This document shows positions 15,257-24,559 of a stretch of 41,425 nt of DNA, one piece after another. Below the pieces are notes generated by a model. It ran no database searches, had not been told where the DNA came from, and was given only the letters and a program-made list of their open reading frames with translations. The stretch's first letter is position 1, and the number at the start of each line of letters is the position of its first letter. The position numbers and the translations under genes were made by a program. Source of the stretch: Ruminococcus sp. (GTDB taxonomy: Bacteria; Bacillota; Clostridia; Oscillospirales; Ruminococcaceae); NCBI GenBank assembly GCA_017478965.1, contig JAFVCV010000006.1, positions 1 to 41,425 of the forward strand. The letters run 5' to 3'.

Positions 15257-15284
15257 AAAATGCTGGATACGGGAGTGAAGAACT

Positions 15285-16043
15285 ATGGATACAGATAACA
15301 GGTACGGACTGCTGGAAACGCAGGAATACTATTTGCCTATAATGGACCATATAGACATGATATGCAGAAAACACGGCATAAAGTATACCCTCAGCGACGG
15401 AACTCTTATCGGCGCTGTGAGACACGGCGGCTTTATACCGTGGGACGATGATATAGACATATCCTTCGACAGGAGCAATTACAGAAAATTCATGTCTGCA
15501 CTGAAAAAGGACCTTGCCCCGGAATATATGGTGGTCAGGGACCTATGGGTAAGGCGTATAACACGAAGGGATAATCCGGACAAATATTCTGACCCGCCGG
15601 AAAGGTGCATTGACCTTTTTGTGTTTGACAAGGTGCCGGATGGAAGGATACAGAACGGGCTGAAAAATCTGACGGTAAAGATACTTCAGGGTATGCTGAA
15701 AAGAGAGCTGACTCTTACGGGACTTCCTTTGTGGCAGAAGGCTGCGCTTTCAGTGACCCATTTCATGGGTGCTTTTTTCTCGAGAAAGCGCAAGCAGCGC
15801 TGGTTCGACAGGGTATCTCAGGCGGGCAGGGGGACGAAAAAGCTTGCCAGGTACTGCTGTTCGTACAGGTATATAAGCGGCATACGTTATCCTTCGGATA
15901 TGATAAATGAGTACACCAATGTGGAATTCGAGGGCAGAAAGTACATGGCCCTGAAGGACTGGGATACATTCCTCTCTACCGATTACGGGGACTATATGCA
16001 GCTTCCGCCGGAGGAAAAGAGGGTCCCAAAGCATAAAAAGTGA
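15285..16043 (+). CDS. LicD-family phosphotransferase (first copy)
   Basis: The 252-residue protein has the LicD core: SDGTLIGAVRHGGFIPW (38-53) running into the metal-binding WDDDID (53-58). LicD enzymes belong to the nucleotidyltransferase fold and move a phospho-alcohol, classically phosphocholine from CDP-choline, onto a glycan. GGAGTGAAG before ATG 15285 supports the start. No licABC choline genes are present, so the donor is more likely a CDP-polyol made by the cytidylyltransferase at 17213 or 19041. Confidence 0.92.
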   Translation: MDTDNRYGLLETQEYYLPIMDHIDMICRKHGIKYTLSDGTLIGAVRHGGFIPWDDDIDISFDRSNYRKFMSALKKDLAPEYMVVRDLWVRRITRRDNPDKYSDPPERCIDLFVFDKVPDGRIQNGLKNLTVKILQGMLKRELTLTGLPLWQKAALSVTHFMGAFFSRKRKQRWFDRVSQAGRGTKKLARYCCSYRYISGIRYPSDMINEYTNVEFEGRKYMALKDWDTFLSTDYGDYMQLPPEEKRVPKHKK

Positions 16044-16053
16044 AAGAGGTCGG

Positions 16054-17196
16054 ATGGATATGAGCGATGAGAAAAATTACGGCGAGAGCAAGGCGCCCGG
16101 CCAGAGGATATTCTATCTTGACCTGGCAAGGGCATTTGCCGTCGTGTCCATAACCTTCAATCATGCCATGAGCAGAAGTTTTAAGATACATGAGGGAACT
16201 TATGAGGAATTCGTATCCATTTCTCATGTGACTTCGTTCGTAAAGGCTCTGCTCTATGTATTCAGCAGACTTGGGGTCCCGCTGTTTCTTATGATATCAG
16301 GGACTTTGCTGTTGAAAAGGGATTATGAGGATAAGAAGGTCCTGGACCGCTTCATCAGGCATAACTGGCTGGGGCTTCTCATTACAACGGAGATATGGCT
16401 GGTCATAATGTTCTGGTATATGCAGCTGATGAACGGCTCAGTGCTGAGGACAGAGGGAATACTCTCAGCTCTTGTATCGTTCGTTTCGACTCTGTTTTTT
16501 GTCAACCAGGTGACTATGGCGAGTATGTGGTATATGCCTATGATACTGTGTGTATATCTGATGCTGCCGATAATAGCTATAGCACTGAAAAGGATATCGG
16601 ACAAGTATGTGGCGGTACTGTGCGGATTTGTTCTGTTAAGTTCGATGATAGTGCCGAATATCAATACTCTCCTGGAGGGCAGCGGCACAGGAGTCTTTCT
16701 GGATCTGGTACCAACACATACCGACCTGTTCTCATATTTTCTGACATATGTCATAGCCGGTTACTGGATAAGCGGCGGAAAGCTGAAAAAAATAAAGACC
16801 TGGGTTCTTTCAGCGGCATTTTTCGTTTCTTTCTTAGGCACTACAGTGTTCCAGTACTGGACATACAGCACACCCATAGACTATGCGGTAAGATATGCGG
16901 ATATCGGTGTCATAGCCGCCTCATGCTGTCTGTTTGAGATCATCAGACGCAAAGCTTCTGCATTTGAAAAGCTGAAGGGCCCTGTGACTACCGTTTCAAA
17001 ATGCGCACTTGGCATATATTTTATCCATATCTGCGTCATGGCAGGTATGAATAATGTCCTGGACCGGGTGGTGAAGACAGAGTATCTGACCAAGTTCGTC
17101 CTTATCGAAACGGTCGCTTTTGCAGTATCACTGTTTCTGGTCATCATCACTTCAAAGAACAAAAAGCTCGGTAAATATCTTTATCTAATAAAATAA
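16054..17196 (+). CDS. Membrane O-acyltransferase (acyltransferase-3 family)
   Basis: The 380-residue protein has about ten hydrophobic segments and begins with YLDLARAFAVVSITFNHAMS, where the conserved His of the acyltransferase-3 (OafA/WecH) family lies, and LGVPLFLMISGTLLL further on. These proteins move acetyl or similar groups across the membrane to a surface glycan. ATG 16054 is preferred over ATG 16060; GAGG lies five bases before it. It probably O-acetylates the repeat unit. Confidence 0.9.
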   Translation: MDMSDEKNYGESKAPGQRIFYLDLARAFAVVSITFNHAMSRSFKIHEGTYEEFVSISHVTSFVKALLYVFSRLGVPLFLMISGTLLLKRDYEDKKVLDRFIRHNWLGLLITTEIWLVIMFWYMQLMNGSVLRTEGILSALVSFVSTLFFVNQVTMASMWYMPMILCVYLMLPIIAIALKRISDKYVAVLCGFVLLSSMIVPNINTLLEGSGTGVFLDLVPTHTDLFSYFLTYVIAGYWISGGKLKKIKTWVLSAAFFVSFLGTTVFQYWTYSTPIDYAVRYADIGVIAASCCLFEIIRRKASAFEKLKGPVTTVSKCALGIYFIHICVMAGMNNVLDRVVKTEYLTKFVLIETVAFAVSLFLVIITSKNKKLGKYLYLIK

Positions 17197-17212
17197 AAAG
17201 GAGAACGAGATC

Positions 17213-17638
17213 ATGGCAAAGAAGTATCATATAGGATATACCTGCGGTGTGTTTGACCTGTTCCATGTGGGTCACCTAAATCTGCTGGAGCGCTGCAAGA
17301 ATATGTGCGATATACTGATAGTCGGAGTTTGCGATGACACTTATGTCAGGGAGATCAAGCATAAGGAACCGGTCTTCCCTGAGGACCAGAGAGTCAGGAT
17401 ACTGAAAGCTCTGAAGGTGGTGGACGATGCTGTCCTTGTGGATATAGAGACTACCAACGATAAGATGTTGGCCCTTGAAAAGTTCCATTTTGACGTTCTT
17501 TTTTCAGGCGACGACTGGAAAGGCTCGGAAAGATATAAGAGGACCGAGGAGCAGTTTGCAAAGCTGGGTGCGTCTATAGAGTATTTTCCGTATACTCAAG
17601 GGATATCGACCTCTGATCTGAAAAACAGGATGAAATGA
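17213..17638 (+). CDS. CTP:glycerol-3-phosphate-type cytidylyltransferase
   Basis: The 141-residue protein matches TagD/GCT length and layout: HxGH as HVGH (18-21) in GVFDLFHVGHLNLL, the DDWKGS segment and the C-terminal QGISTSDLK corresponding to the family's RTEGISTT. It joins a phospho-alcohol, most likely glycerol-3-phosphate, to CMP. AAGGAG before ATG 17213 supports the start. CDP-glycerol would be a donor for one of the two LicD enzymes. Another phospho-alcohol substrate is possible. Confidence 0.88.
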   Translation: MAKKYHIGYTCGVFDLFHVGHLNLLERCKNMCDILIVGVCDDTYVREIKHKEPVFPEDQRVRILKALKVVDDAVLVDIETTNDKMLALEKFHFDVLFSGDDWKGSERYKRTEEQFAKLGASIEYFPYTQGISTSDLKNRMK

Positions 17639-17665
17639 CACTGACTGAGACAACAGGGAGAAGAT

Positions 17666-18229
17666 ATGACTAAGAAGAGACTTTTCCAGACACTGGTTTA
17701 TAATCTCCAGCGTGGCAATAAGGCCAAGAACGAGTATCTGGTCAGGAAAAAGCTGGTGGCAGGCATCGGGGAAAATGTCACCACTAACTGGAGAAAGATA
17801 CCGTTGTATTCTGAGCTGATAAAGCTGCACAGCAATATCATGATAGCCTCAGGAGTCCATTTTGTGACACATGATGCGGTCAATTATATGCTTACCAGGA
17901 AAGAAGGAACTTTTTTTCCTGAGCAGATCGGCTGCATAGAGATAATGGACAATGTTTTTATCGGTACAGAAACGGTGATACTGTACGGAGTGAGGATCGG
18001 GAAAAACGTGATAATCGGTGCAAATACCTTGGTAAACAGGGACCTGGAGGAGGGCTACGTTTATGCAGGGATACCGGCAAGAAAGATCTGTACCTTTGAT
18101 GAATTTGTGGAAAAAAGACGTAAAAGTACAAAGCCAACGGTGAAGAAAAATCAAAGCATCACAGTTGCTGAGATCAAGGCTGCATGGAGACAGTTTGATA
18201 GTTCCCACAAAGGGAATAAGGACGGGTGA
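17666..18229 (+). CDS. Left-handed beta-helix acyltransferase
   Basis: The 187-residue protein has hexapeptide-repeat stretches (IEIMDNVFIGTETVILYGVRI then GKNVIIGANTLVNRDLEEG) and ends its helix with YVYAGIPARKI, the hallmark of trimeric CoA-dependent acyltransferases. The HFVTHD segment before it holds the likely catalytic His. It probably acetylates a sugar of this glycan. AGGGAGAAG before ATG 17666 supports the start. Confidence 0.88.
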   Translation: MTKKRLFQTLVYNLQRGNKAKNEYLVRKKLVAGIGENVTTNWRKIPLYSELIKLHSNIMIASGVHFVTHDAVNYMLTRKEGTFFPEQIGCIEIMDNVFIGTETVILYGVRIGKNVIIGANTLVNRDLEEGYVYAGIPARKICTFDEFVEKRRKSTKPTVKKNQSITVAEIKAAWRQFDSSHKGNKDG

Positions 18230-18237
18230 GAGTTAAA

Positions 18238-19044
18238 ATGACAGAGATCCAGGAAAATGAACTTGAAATACTGAAAAAATTTGACGAGGTCTGCCGGAAC
18301 CATGGCCTTTGCTATTATATAGCATACGGCACCTGTCTGGGGTCGTTAAGACATAAGGGCTTTATTCCCTGGGACCATGATATAGATGTCCTCATGCCGA
18401 TAGAAGATGCTGTCAAGCTCATGGGATATCAGGAGGAATTCGGAAAGAGGTATTTCCTCTCTAACCGACTTACTAACGAAAAGCATACCTCCATAAGCTA
18501 TAAGGTCTACGACTTGCAGAGAAAGGTGGTAACGACCAAGAGGGATAAAGTATATCCGCCAACATATGATTCTATGGATATCTATCCTCTTTATCACTGC
18601 CCACCAGGTCGGGTCAGGCTCCTGCTGAATATATGGAGATCACACCTCTATAAGCTGCTGGTGGCCAGCGGGCTGCCTGAGAACCACGGGAAGCTTATGA
18701 AGATATTGAGCAGGGTAATGCTTTTTGTATTCAGGTTCATCGACAAGGAAAAGACCATACGCCGTCTGGAGAGAAAGCTTGCGTACAAGGGCGAATACAA
18801 GGAGGTCGCTGACTATTTTGGCAAGGACGTGACCCTGTGTACTGCCATAACGTATAAAAAAGAATGGTTCGCTGAGCCAAAGGAAATGCGGTTCGAGGGC
18901 CATCTTTTCCTGGGACCTACCTGTCCGAAGAAATATATGGCCAGACGATACGGAAGAGATTTTATGACCCCGCCTCCACAGAGTGAGATAGAAGGCGAGT
19001 GCATAAGAGAGTTTATAAAAGATGAAGAGGGTATGGATAATTGA
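18238..19044 (+). CDS. LicD-family phosphotransferase (second copy)
   Basis: The 268-residue protein carries the LicD core YGTCLGSLRHKGFIPW then WDHDID (45-50 from ATG 18238), with His in place of the middle Asp of the first copy. I choose ATG 18238, with GGGTGAGAG before it and the usual LicD beginning; a GTG at 18226 overlapping the previous stop is the alternative. It transfers a phospho-alcohol to a sugar. Its direct contact with the TarI-like gene suggests that gene supplies its CDP-polyol donor. Confidence 0.9.
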   Translation: MTEIQENELEILKKFDEVCRNHGLCYYIAYGTCLGSLRHKGFIPWDHDIDVLMPIEDAVKLMGYQEEFGKRYFLSNRLTNEKHTSISYKVYDLQRKVVTTKRDKVYPPTYDSMDIYPLYHCPPGRVRLLLNIWRSHLYKLLVASGLPENHGKLMKILSRVMLFVFRFIDKEKTIRRLERKLAYKGEYKEVADYFGKDVTLCTAITYKKEWFAEPKEMRFEGHLFLGPTCPKKYMARRYGRDFMTPPPQSEIEGECIREFIKDEEGMDN

Positions 19045-19757
19045 AGACGATCGCACTGATAATCGCCGGCGGCTCCGGCAACAGAATGGGTCAGGATATA
19101 CCAAAGCAGTTCCTGACTGTAAATGAGAAACCCGTAATCGTATATACTCTGGAGGCTTTTCAGTCTCACCCCGAAATCGATGCCATCGCAGTGGTGTGCA
19201 TCGAGGGCTGGGAGCACGTTTTGCAGGCTTATGCCAAGCAGTTCAATATTACAAAGCTCAAGCATATAGTTCCCGGCGGCGAGAACGGTCAGGGCTCTAT
19301 CCGCAACGGCGTTTACGAGCTGGAAAAGAATTACGGCAAGGACGACATCGTGCTTATTCACGATGCGATCAGACCCATGGTGTCGGCAGAGATCATCTCA
19401 GACTGTATAACAAAGACACGAAAGTATGGAAATGCGATCACTGTTATCCCTTGTGCTGAGGCAATGATGCAGACTGAAGATGCTGTGGTTTCCACCGGCA
19501 GTTATCCACGTGATAAGCTGAAGAGGACTCAGACTCCGCAGGGATTCAAGATAGGAGATATTGCACAGCTGCATAGAGATGCGCTGGCCGCAGGAATAAC
19601 CAATTCTGTGGCTTCCTGCACACTTATGATAGAAATGGGCAAGCAGGTGTATTTCTCGAACGGTTCGGAGAAAAATATCAAGCTGACCACTGTTGATGAC
19701 ATTGATATTTTCAAGGCGCTCCTGGCGGCAAAGAGATCGTCTTGGTTAAAGGACTGA
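19041..19757 (+). CDS. IspD/TarI-family cytidylyltransferase
   Basis: The 238-residue protein has AGGSGNRMG (9-17), the catalytic Lys22 in IPKQFL, and the later RTQTPQGF, all features of the IspD/TarI family. Clustered with LicD and sugar genes it is more likely TarI-like (ribitol-5-phosphate or a related polyol phosphate) than the isoprenoid enzyme IspD. It starts at TTG 19041, overlapping the previous stop by four bases. The partner reductase TarJ is not present; the SDR next door may take its place. Confidence 0.87.
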   Translation: MKTIALIIAGGSGNRMGQDIPKQFLTVNEKPVIVYTLEAFQSHPEIDAIAVVCIEGWEHVLQAYAKQFNITKLKHIVPGGENGQGSIRNGVYELEKNYGKDDIVLIHDAIRPMVSAEIISDCITKTRKYGNAITVIPCAEAMMQTEDAVVSTGSYPRDKLKRTQTPQGFKIGDIAQLHRDALAAGITNSVASCTLMIEMGKQVYFSNGSEKNIKLTTVDDIDIFKALLAAKRSSWLKD

Positions 19758-19761
19758 TGAT

Positions 19762-20808
19762 ATGAGTTTTTATGAAAGTGAGACATTTCTTGACGACCTG
19801 AGGACTGCGGTCGGGTCCAGTATCGAAATTGAAAAGCTCTTCAATTCATCGGTGATGATAACAGGTGCTTCTGGTCTGATAGGATCGTTTCTGACTGATA
19901 TGCTGCTGCTTTGCAATAAAGAGCGAAACAGCAATATCACCATATATGCTCTTGATCTCAGTAAGGAAAGACTTGCTGACAGATTTGAAGGCGCAAAAAC
20001 CGACGAGCTTGTTTTTGTCGAGCATAACGTAAATGATGAACCGGATTTTGATTTTCAGGTGGATCATATTATCCATGCTGCAAGCAATGCCTTCCCTGCG
20101 GCGTTCAACAGTGATCCCGTTGGGACCATTATGAGCAATATTCAGGGTACTAAATATCTGCTTGACTACGGCAGAGATCACGGTGCAAAGAGAATGCTTT
20201 ATATATCCTCCGGAGAGGTCTATGGGCAGGGTGACCTGAGTCTGGAATGTTTCGATGAAAGCTATGCAGGTTATGTTGACCCGACTTCTGCCCGCTCGTG
20301 CTATCCCAACAGCAAGCGCTGCGCAGAGACACTGTGTGTTTCCTACACAAAACAATACGGGCTGGAAACTGTTATAGTAAGACCCAGTCATACCTACGGT
20401 GCAAATGCAACCAAGGCAGATAACCGGGCGAATGTGCAGTTTATCAACAAAGCGATCGCAGGAGAGGATATCGTCCTCAACAGTGCAGGAAACCAGATGA
20501 GGTCATATACCTATATTGCAGACACAGCATCAGCTATACTGACAGTTCTAACAAAAGGTGAGACAGGGGAAGCATACAACATTGCAGCTCCAAATTCTCG
20601 AACAACTATTGCAGGACTTGCACAGACAATAGCTGACCAGACAGGCGTCAGGCTGGTATTTGCAGATCCAGATGAAGTTCAGAAGGCAGAACTTACACCT
20701 ATTGCAAAACAAGTGCTCAGTTCAAAAAAGCTGGAAGGTCTTGGATGGAAGGGAAGGTATGACCCCAGGGAGGGAGTCGGAAGGATATTGGATATCCTGG
20801 GGAAATAG
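19762..20808 (+). CDS. NAD-dependent extended SDR (epimerase/dehydratase or reductase)
   Basis: The 348-residue protein has the nucleotide-binding GASGLIG (35-41), a catalytic Ser in ISSGEVYG and the Y-x-x-x-K as YPNSK. This is the extended short-chain dehydrogenase family of NDP-sugar epimerases and dehydratases. AAGGA before ATG 19762 supports the start. Standing behind a TarI-like gene, it may act on a CDP-linked or phosphorylated polyol/sugar, as TarI-SDR pairs do in some capsule loci. The substrate is inferred only. Confidence 0.87.
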   Translation: MSFYESETFLDDLRTAVGSSIEIEKLFNSSVMITGASGLIGSFLTDMLLLCNKERNSNITIYALDLSKERLADRFEGAKTDELVFVEHNVNDEPDFDFQVDHIIHAASNAFPAAFNSDPVGTIMSNIQGTKYLLDYGRDHGAKRMLYISSGEVYGQGDLSLECFDESYAGYVDPTSARSCYPNSKRCAETLCVSYTKQYGLETVIVRPSHTYGANATKADNRANVQFINKAIAGEDIVLNSAGNQMRSYTYIADTASAILTVLTKGETGEAYNIAAPNSRTTIAGLAQTIADQTGVRLVFADPDEVQKAELTPIAKQVLSSKKLEGLGWKGRYDPREGVGRILDILGK

Positions 20809-20828
20809 ACAGAACTGTTAATCAGAAC

Positions 20829-21956
20829 ATGGTGGAGATCGATAGAGATATGAAAAAAAGAGTAGAAAAGGATGCGGCGTATATATGCACAACGCCGTTC
20901 CAGCTGATGTCGGCGGTCACGCTGGCGGTATCGAACGGTGAAACTGCTGACGTATTCATCGATCCGCAGTTCAGAGAGAATGAAAAATATATCAAGCGGC
21001 TCAGAAAGACCGGCGTCTTTGAGCGTGTGACCGACTTAGGACGTGATACCGGTGCGGTAAGGGCTAGGAACGTTAAAAACAAGTATCTCAGAGGACTTCG
21101 CATAAAGCTCATCCATCTGAACATCAAAGGTGCGTTCAGGAAGAGCCTTGGGGGCCATAGATACAAAAAGCTTTACACTTCCAATAACAGCTATTTTTTT
21201 GATCTGATGATGAGATATTTTCTTGCTGTCGATGCAAGACCACAGGTCGTTTTTTTTGATGACGGTGAGGGCAGCTACGACAATCCAAAATGCAGGATAC
21301 CGAATAAAAAGTATGTCAGCAAAGACAGCGTGACAGTAAAATATCTCTATTCGCCCGAACTATATCTGAAAATGAACGGAAGGAACAACAGGGAAGATAT
21401 ACGTCCGCTTCCTCTGATGGATCATGATAAAAGGGTAAGAAAGGCAATAGATCTTATATTTGATACGAAGAAGATACCTGTTGTCGGTGAGCCGCTGATG
21501 ATACTCGATACGATGCGGGAGACTTGCATGGACGAGAAAACGGCGAAGGATTATTCTGAGACGCTCTTTAAAGTATGTGAGAAGATCGGGAAAAACAATG
21601 TATGTATCAAGCAGCATCCCAGGGATAAGTCAGATACCTGGAAGGGCTATAATATCTATCCTGACAGCTCTGTGCCGTTTGAACTGCTGTGTATGACTTC
21701 AGATGTGGATAAGAAGGTAATAATTACTCTCAGTTCTACGGCTGTTATGATGCCTAAAATATTGTTCGGAAAAGAGCCGGTCATAATCCTCCTTTATAAG
21801 CTTTTTAAAATGAAGATAGCTGATGACGGAGGAAGGGATAAGATATATAAGCAGCTTAGAAATATTTATCAGAATAAGAAGAGGGTGCTGATACCTGAAA
21901 CTCAGGAGGAGCTTTTCAGTTATCTTGACGAATTAGGAAAGCGGAGGGGACGATGA
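20829..21956 (+). CDS. Sialyltransferase-like glycosyltransferase (GT52/polysialyltransferase type)
   Basis: The 375-residue protein begins (after ATG 20850) with AAYICTTPFQLMSAVTLA, the typical N-terminus of GT52-type sialyltransferases, and has FFDDGEGSYD and IKQHPRD further on. In the related families these acidic and His-Pro motifs bind CMP-sialic acid. It is the only classical glycosyltransferase I recognise in the operon, and CMP-nonulosonate genes lie downstream, so transfer of legionaminic or sialic acid is the natural role. The start is open: ATG 20829 lacks a binding site, ATG 20850 has GGAG about 13 bases upstream. Confidence 0.8.
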   Translation: MVEIDRDMKKRVEKDAAYICTTPFQLMSAVTLAVSNGETADVFIDPQFRENEKYIKRLRKTGVFERVTDLGRDTGAVRARNVKNKYLRGLRIKLIHLNIKGAFRKSLGGHRYKKLYTSNNSYFFDLMMRYFLAVDARPQVVFFDDGEGSYDNPKCRIPNKKYVSKDSVTVKYLYSPELYLKMNGRNNREDIRPLPLMDHDKRVRKAIDLIFDTKKIPVVGEPLMILDTMRETCMDEKTAKDYSETLFKVCEKIGKNNVCIKQHPRDKSDTWKGYNIYPDSSVPFELLCMTSDVDKKVIITLSSTAVMMPKILFGKEPVIILLYKLFKMKIADDGGRDKIYKQLRNIYQNKKRVLIPETQEELFSYLDELGKRRGR

Positions 21957-23128
21957 AAGGACGTATGAAAAGCCGCAGCGAGATAAATATTTCCTCTGCT
22001 GCTGTTTTTATGTATTTTTTCTCAATGCTGCTGGTAAATCAGAATAACGGATCTATATACAGGCTGTTGTATTATACAGTAATAACGGCCTGTACTGTAG
22101 TTTTTGTATATAAGAACGGCAGGATCACCTATCGGTTCATGGCGCTGCTCACGGCAGTTATGTGCCTTACGGTCGTGAATCACGTTTTGGTGGGCAATCT
22201 GACATATACACATATGTTTGTGTATTTTACCGCATTTTTTATTGCATTGCTGTTCATTGATGAGAAAGTGTCATCGAAGGTCTATCTCACAGCAGTATTG
22301 ATGAATGCTGCTGTGGTCGTTTTTCATGTTGCCACGGAAGGTTTCGGGCATAGGGTATATGTCAATTCAAGCAACAATTATATCTCGGTGCATCTTCTCA
22401 CACCGCTGGTGATGTATTACATTGCCGCAGAAAAAGAAAAGCGCAATATATCACTGGTCCCTGCTTTTATTTGCTGGGTGCTCAGCTCATTCGGCGGACG
22501 TGGAGGATTCATTTCCCTTACTCTGCTGCTGGGAGCTCTGTTTTTGTACAAATATGTTCGTCTTTGCAAAAAGCTTTCTCAGAAGATAGCCCTGGTAGTC
22601 ATTCTTATCATGATAGCTCTTCCGGCAGTCATTACCCTAAGCCCCGCATTAATAGCAAGGTATTCCAGTCTGGCAGTTGTAGAGCGTTTCATCAATAAAG
22701 GCTTTGACGGTGCGGGCAGGCTGACAGGCTGGGAGGAATATATGCAGAGTCTCCACTCGTTCAGGAACCTGGTGTTTGGCACCAGGATAAGGAAACTGAC
22801 ATGGGCTTCCCGTTTCAATGGTAATCTCCATAATTCGTTCCTTTTTATCCATGCTTATATGGGTGCATTCGGCATTGTTTTTGTTTTTGTCTGCCTGGTC
22901 AGAAATACCGTTTATTCTGTAAAAAACAAAAAATGGATATATCTGATCTCACTGACAGCGTTCTGCGTAAGGTCTTTTACAGACCATGTTTTCGGCTGCA
23001 ACAGGATAACGCCGGTGTTCATATTCCTTCTGCTTTATCCTCAGCTGCTGGCTATAAATGAGAAAAGAGCTGTATTCTTAAAGGAATATTCAGCAGAAAC
23101 CAGGGGTCTGAGCGTCAATGAGCAATAA
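21953..23128 (+). CDS. Wzy-like repeat-unit polymerase
   Basis: The 391-residue protein is built of about ten hydrophobic segments, with a soluble loop containing NKGFDGAGRLTGWEEYMQS (about 243-262), the G-R-x-x-W pattern of O-antigen polymerase/ligase proteins, and an HNSFL segment. It joins lipid-linked repeat units outside the membrane. GGAGGGG before ATG 21953 and a four-base overlap fix the start. Sequence conservation in Wzy is low, so the call rests on topology, the loop motif and its place next to Wzx. Confidence 0.82.
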   Translation: MKGRMKSRSEINISSAAVFMYFFSMLLVNQNNGSIYRLLYYTVITACTVVFVYKNGRITYRFMALLTAVMCLTVVNHVLVGNLTYTHMFVYFTAFFIALLFIDEKVSSKVYLTAVLMNAAVVVFHVATEGFGHRVYVNSSNNYISVHLLTPLVMYYIAAEKEKRNISLVPAFICWVLSSFGGRGGFISLTLLLGALFLYKYVRLCKKLSQKIALVVILIMIALPAVITLSPALIARYSSLAVVERFINKGFDGAGRLTGWEEYMQSLHSFRNLVFGTRIRKLTWASRFNGNLHNSFLFIHAYMGAFGIVFVFVCLVRNTVYSVKNKKWIYLISLTAFCVRSFTDHVFGCNRITPVFIFLLLYPQLLAINEKRAVFLKEYSAETRGLSVNEQ

Positions 23129-24536
23129 CAATACTAAGGCATTAAAATCGGGCATATGGTATACGGCAGCCAGTTTTCTTACCAAGAGCATAGGGCTGAT
23201 AACTACGCCAATTTTCACAAGGATGCTGTCGAAGGCGGAATTCGGGGCGTATAACAACTACACTTCCTGGCTGGCCATTTTCACCATAATAGTCACGCTT
23301 TATCTTGACAGCACCTTTATCAGCGCAAGGTTTGACCACGAGAAGGATTTTGACGGCTATGTCTTCTCCTCTCTGGCACTCAGCTCGGTTTCGGCTGCCG
23401 TGTGGTTCATCATAATAAATGTTTTCAACGACACTGCCACAGACTTTCTGGGTATAAACAGGCTATATATGAACTGTATGCTGACTTATCTGGTATTCCT
23501 GCCGGCGGTACATATGTATCAGACCAGGGAAAGATACTATTATCAGTACAAGAAAACGGTCTTCATAAGTCTGCTGCTGTCGGCGAGCACAGCCTTCGGG
23601 TCGGTCCTGATGGTCAAAAATCTCAGCAACAGGCTGACGGGACGCATTTTTGGCAGTGCGCTGCCGACTATTGTCATAGGCATGGTGCTCTATGTGCTCA
23701 TTGCGCTGAAGGGAAAGCATATCAAGCTGGAATACTGGAAGTATGCTCTGCCGGTCTGCCTGCCGTTTATCCCGCACCTTCTGTCGATGTCGGTGCTGCA
23801 TAATATGGACAGGATAATGATAACCAAGATCTGCGGTGAAGAGCAGAATGCACTTTACAGCCTGGCCTACAGCTGCGGCGCCATAATCACTCTTCTTATA
23901 ACCTCGCTGAATTCGGCTTTCAGTCCCTGGCTCGGAGAAAAGCTCCATAAGGACGAAACGGAAGAGGTCAGAAAGTTTTCAAGGATATATATAGCGGCAT
24001 TCATGTATATGGCGGCAGGCGCTATGCTCATCACGCCGGAGATACTGCTGGTAATGGGCGGTAAACCTTACCTTGAGGCCATGTATGTCATGCCGCCGAT
24101 AACCTGCGGAGTGTCCTTCCAGTTCATGTACACGATGTTCGTGAACGTTGAGCAGTTCAAAAAGAAGACCATAGGCATGGCCGTGGCCAGTGCCTCTGCG
24201 GCGCTGCTGAACTATGTGCTGAATGCAGTTTTTATACCGAGATTTGGTTATGTTGCGGCAGCATACACGACCCTTGCGGGATACGTCTGGCTGCTGGCGG
24301 CCCATATGCTGCTGGTAAGATGGCTAGGCTACGGGAAGGTATATGATTACAGGTTCGTTGCAGTGGTTGCGGCAGGTATGCTGGCCATCACAGCCGGAGT
24401 CAACTGGATATACAGATACTCGCCTGTCAGATATGCCGCAGTAGGCGTTTATGCCGTCGTGACGGTATTTATTGCGGTGAAGTACGGGAAAATGATGCTG
24501 GAAAAGCTCAGAAAAATGAAAAAAAGCAAGGCCTGA
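23118..24536 (+). CDS. Wzx-like oligosaccharide flippase
   Basis: The 472-residue protein has about 14 hydrophobic segments and the N-terminal pattern KSGIWYTAASFLTKSIGLIT then TPIFTRMLSKAEFG, typical of polysaccharide flippases (MOP superfamily). It moves the undecaprenyl-linked unit to the outer face. It overlaps the polymerase gene by 11 bases. Along with that gene it marks this as a Wzx/Wzy-dependent pathway. Confidence 0.93.
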   Translation: MSNNNTKALKSGIWYTAASFLTKSIGLITTPIFTRMLSKAEFGAYNNYTSWLAIFTIIVTLYLDSTFISARFDHEKDFDGYVFSSLALSSVSAAVWFIIINVFNDTATDFLGINRLYMNCMLTYLVFLPAVHMYQTRERYYYQYKKTVFISLLLSASTAFGSVLMVKNLSNRLTGRIFGSALPTIVIGMVLYVLIALKGKHIKLEYWKYALPVCLPFIPHLLSMSVLHNMDRIMITKICGEEQNALYSLAYSCGAIITLLITSLNSAFSPWLGEKLHKDETEEVRKFSRIYIAAFMYMAAGAMLITPEILLVMGGKPYLEAMYVMPPITCGVSFQFMYTMFVNVEQFKKKTIGMAVASASAALLNYVLNAVFIPRFGYVAAAYTTLAGYVWLLAAHMLLVRWLGYGKVYDYRFVAVVAAGMLAITAGVNWIYRYSPVRYAAVGVYAVVTVFIAVKYGKMMLEKLRKMKKSKA

Positions 24537-24559
24537 GCGCCTTTGCAGGGAGGATAAAA

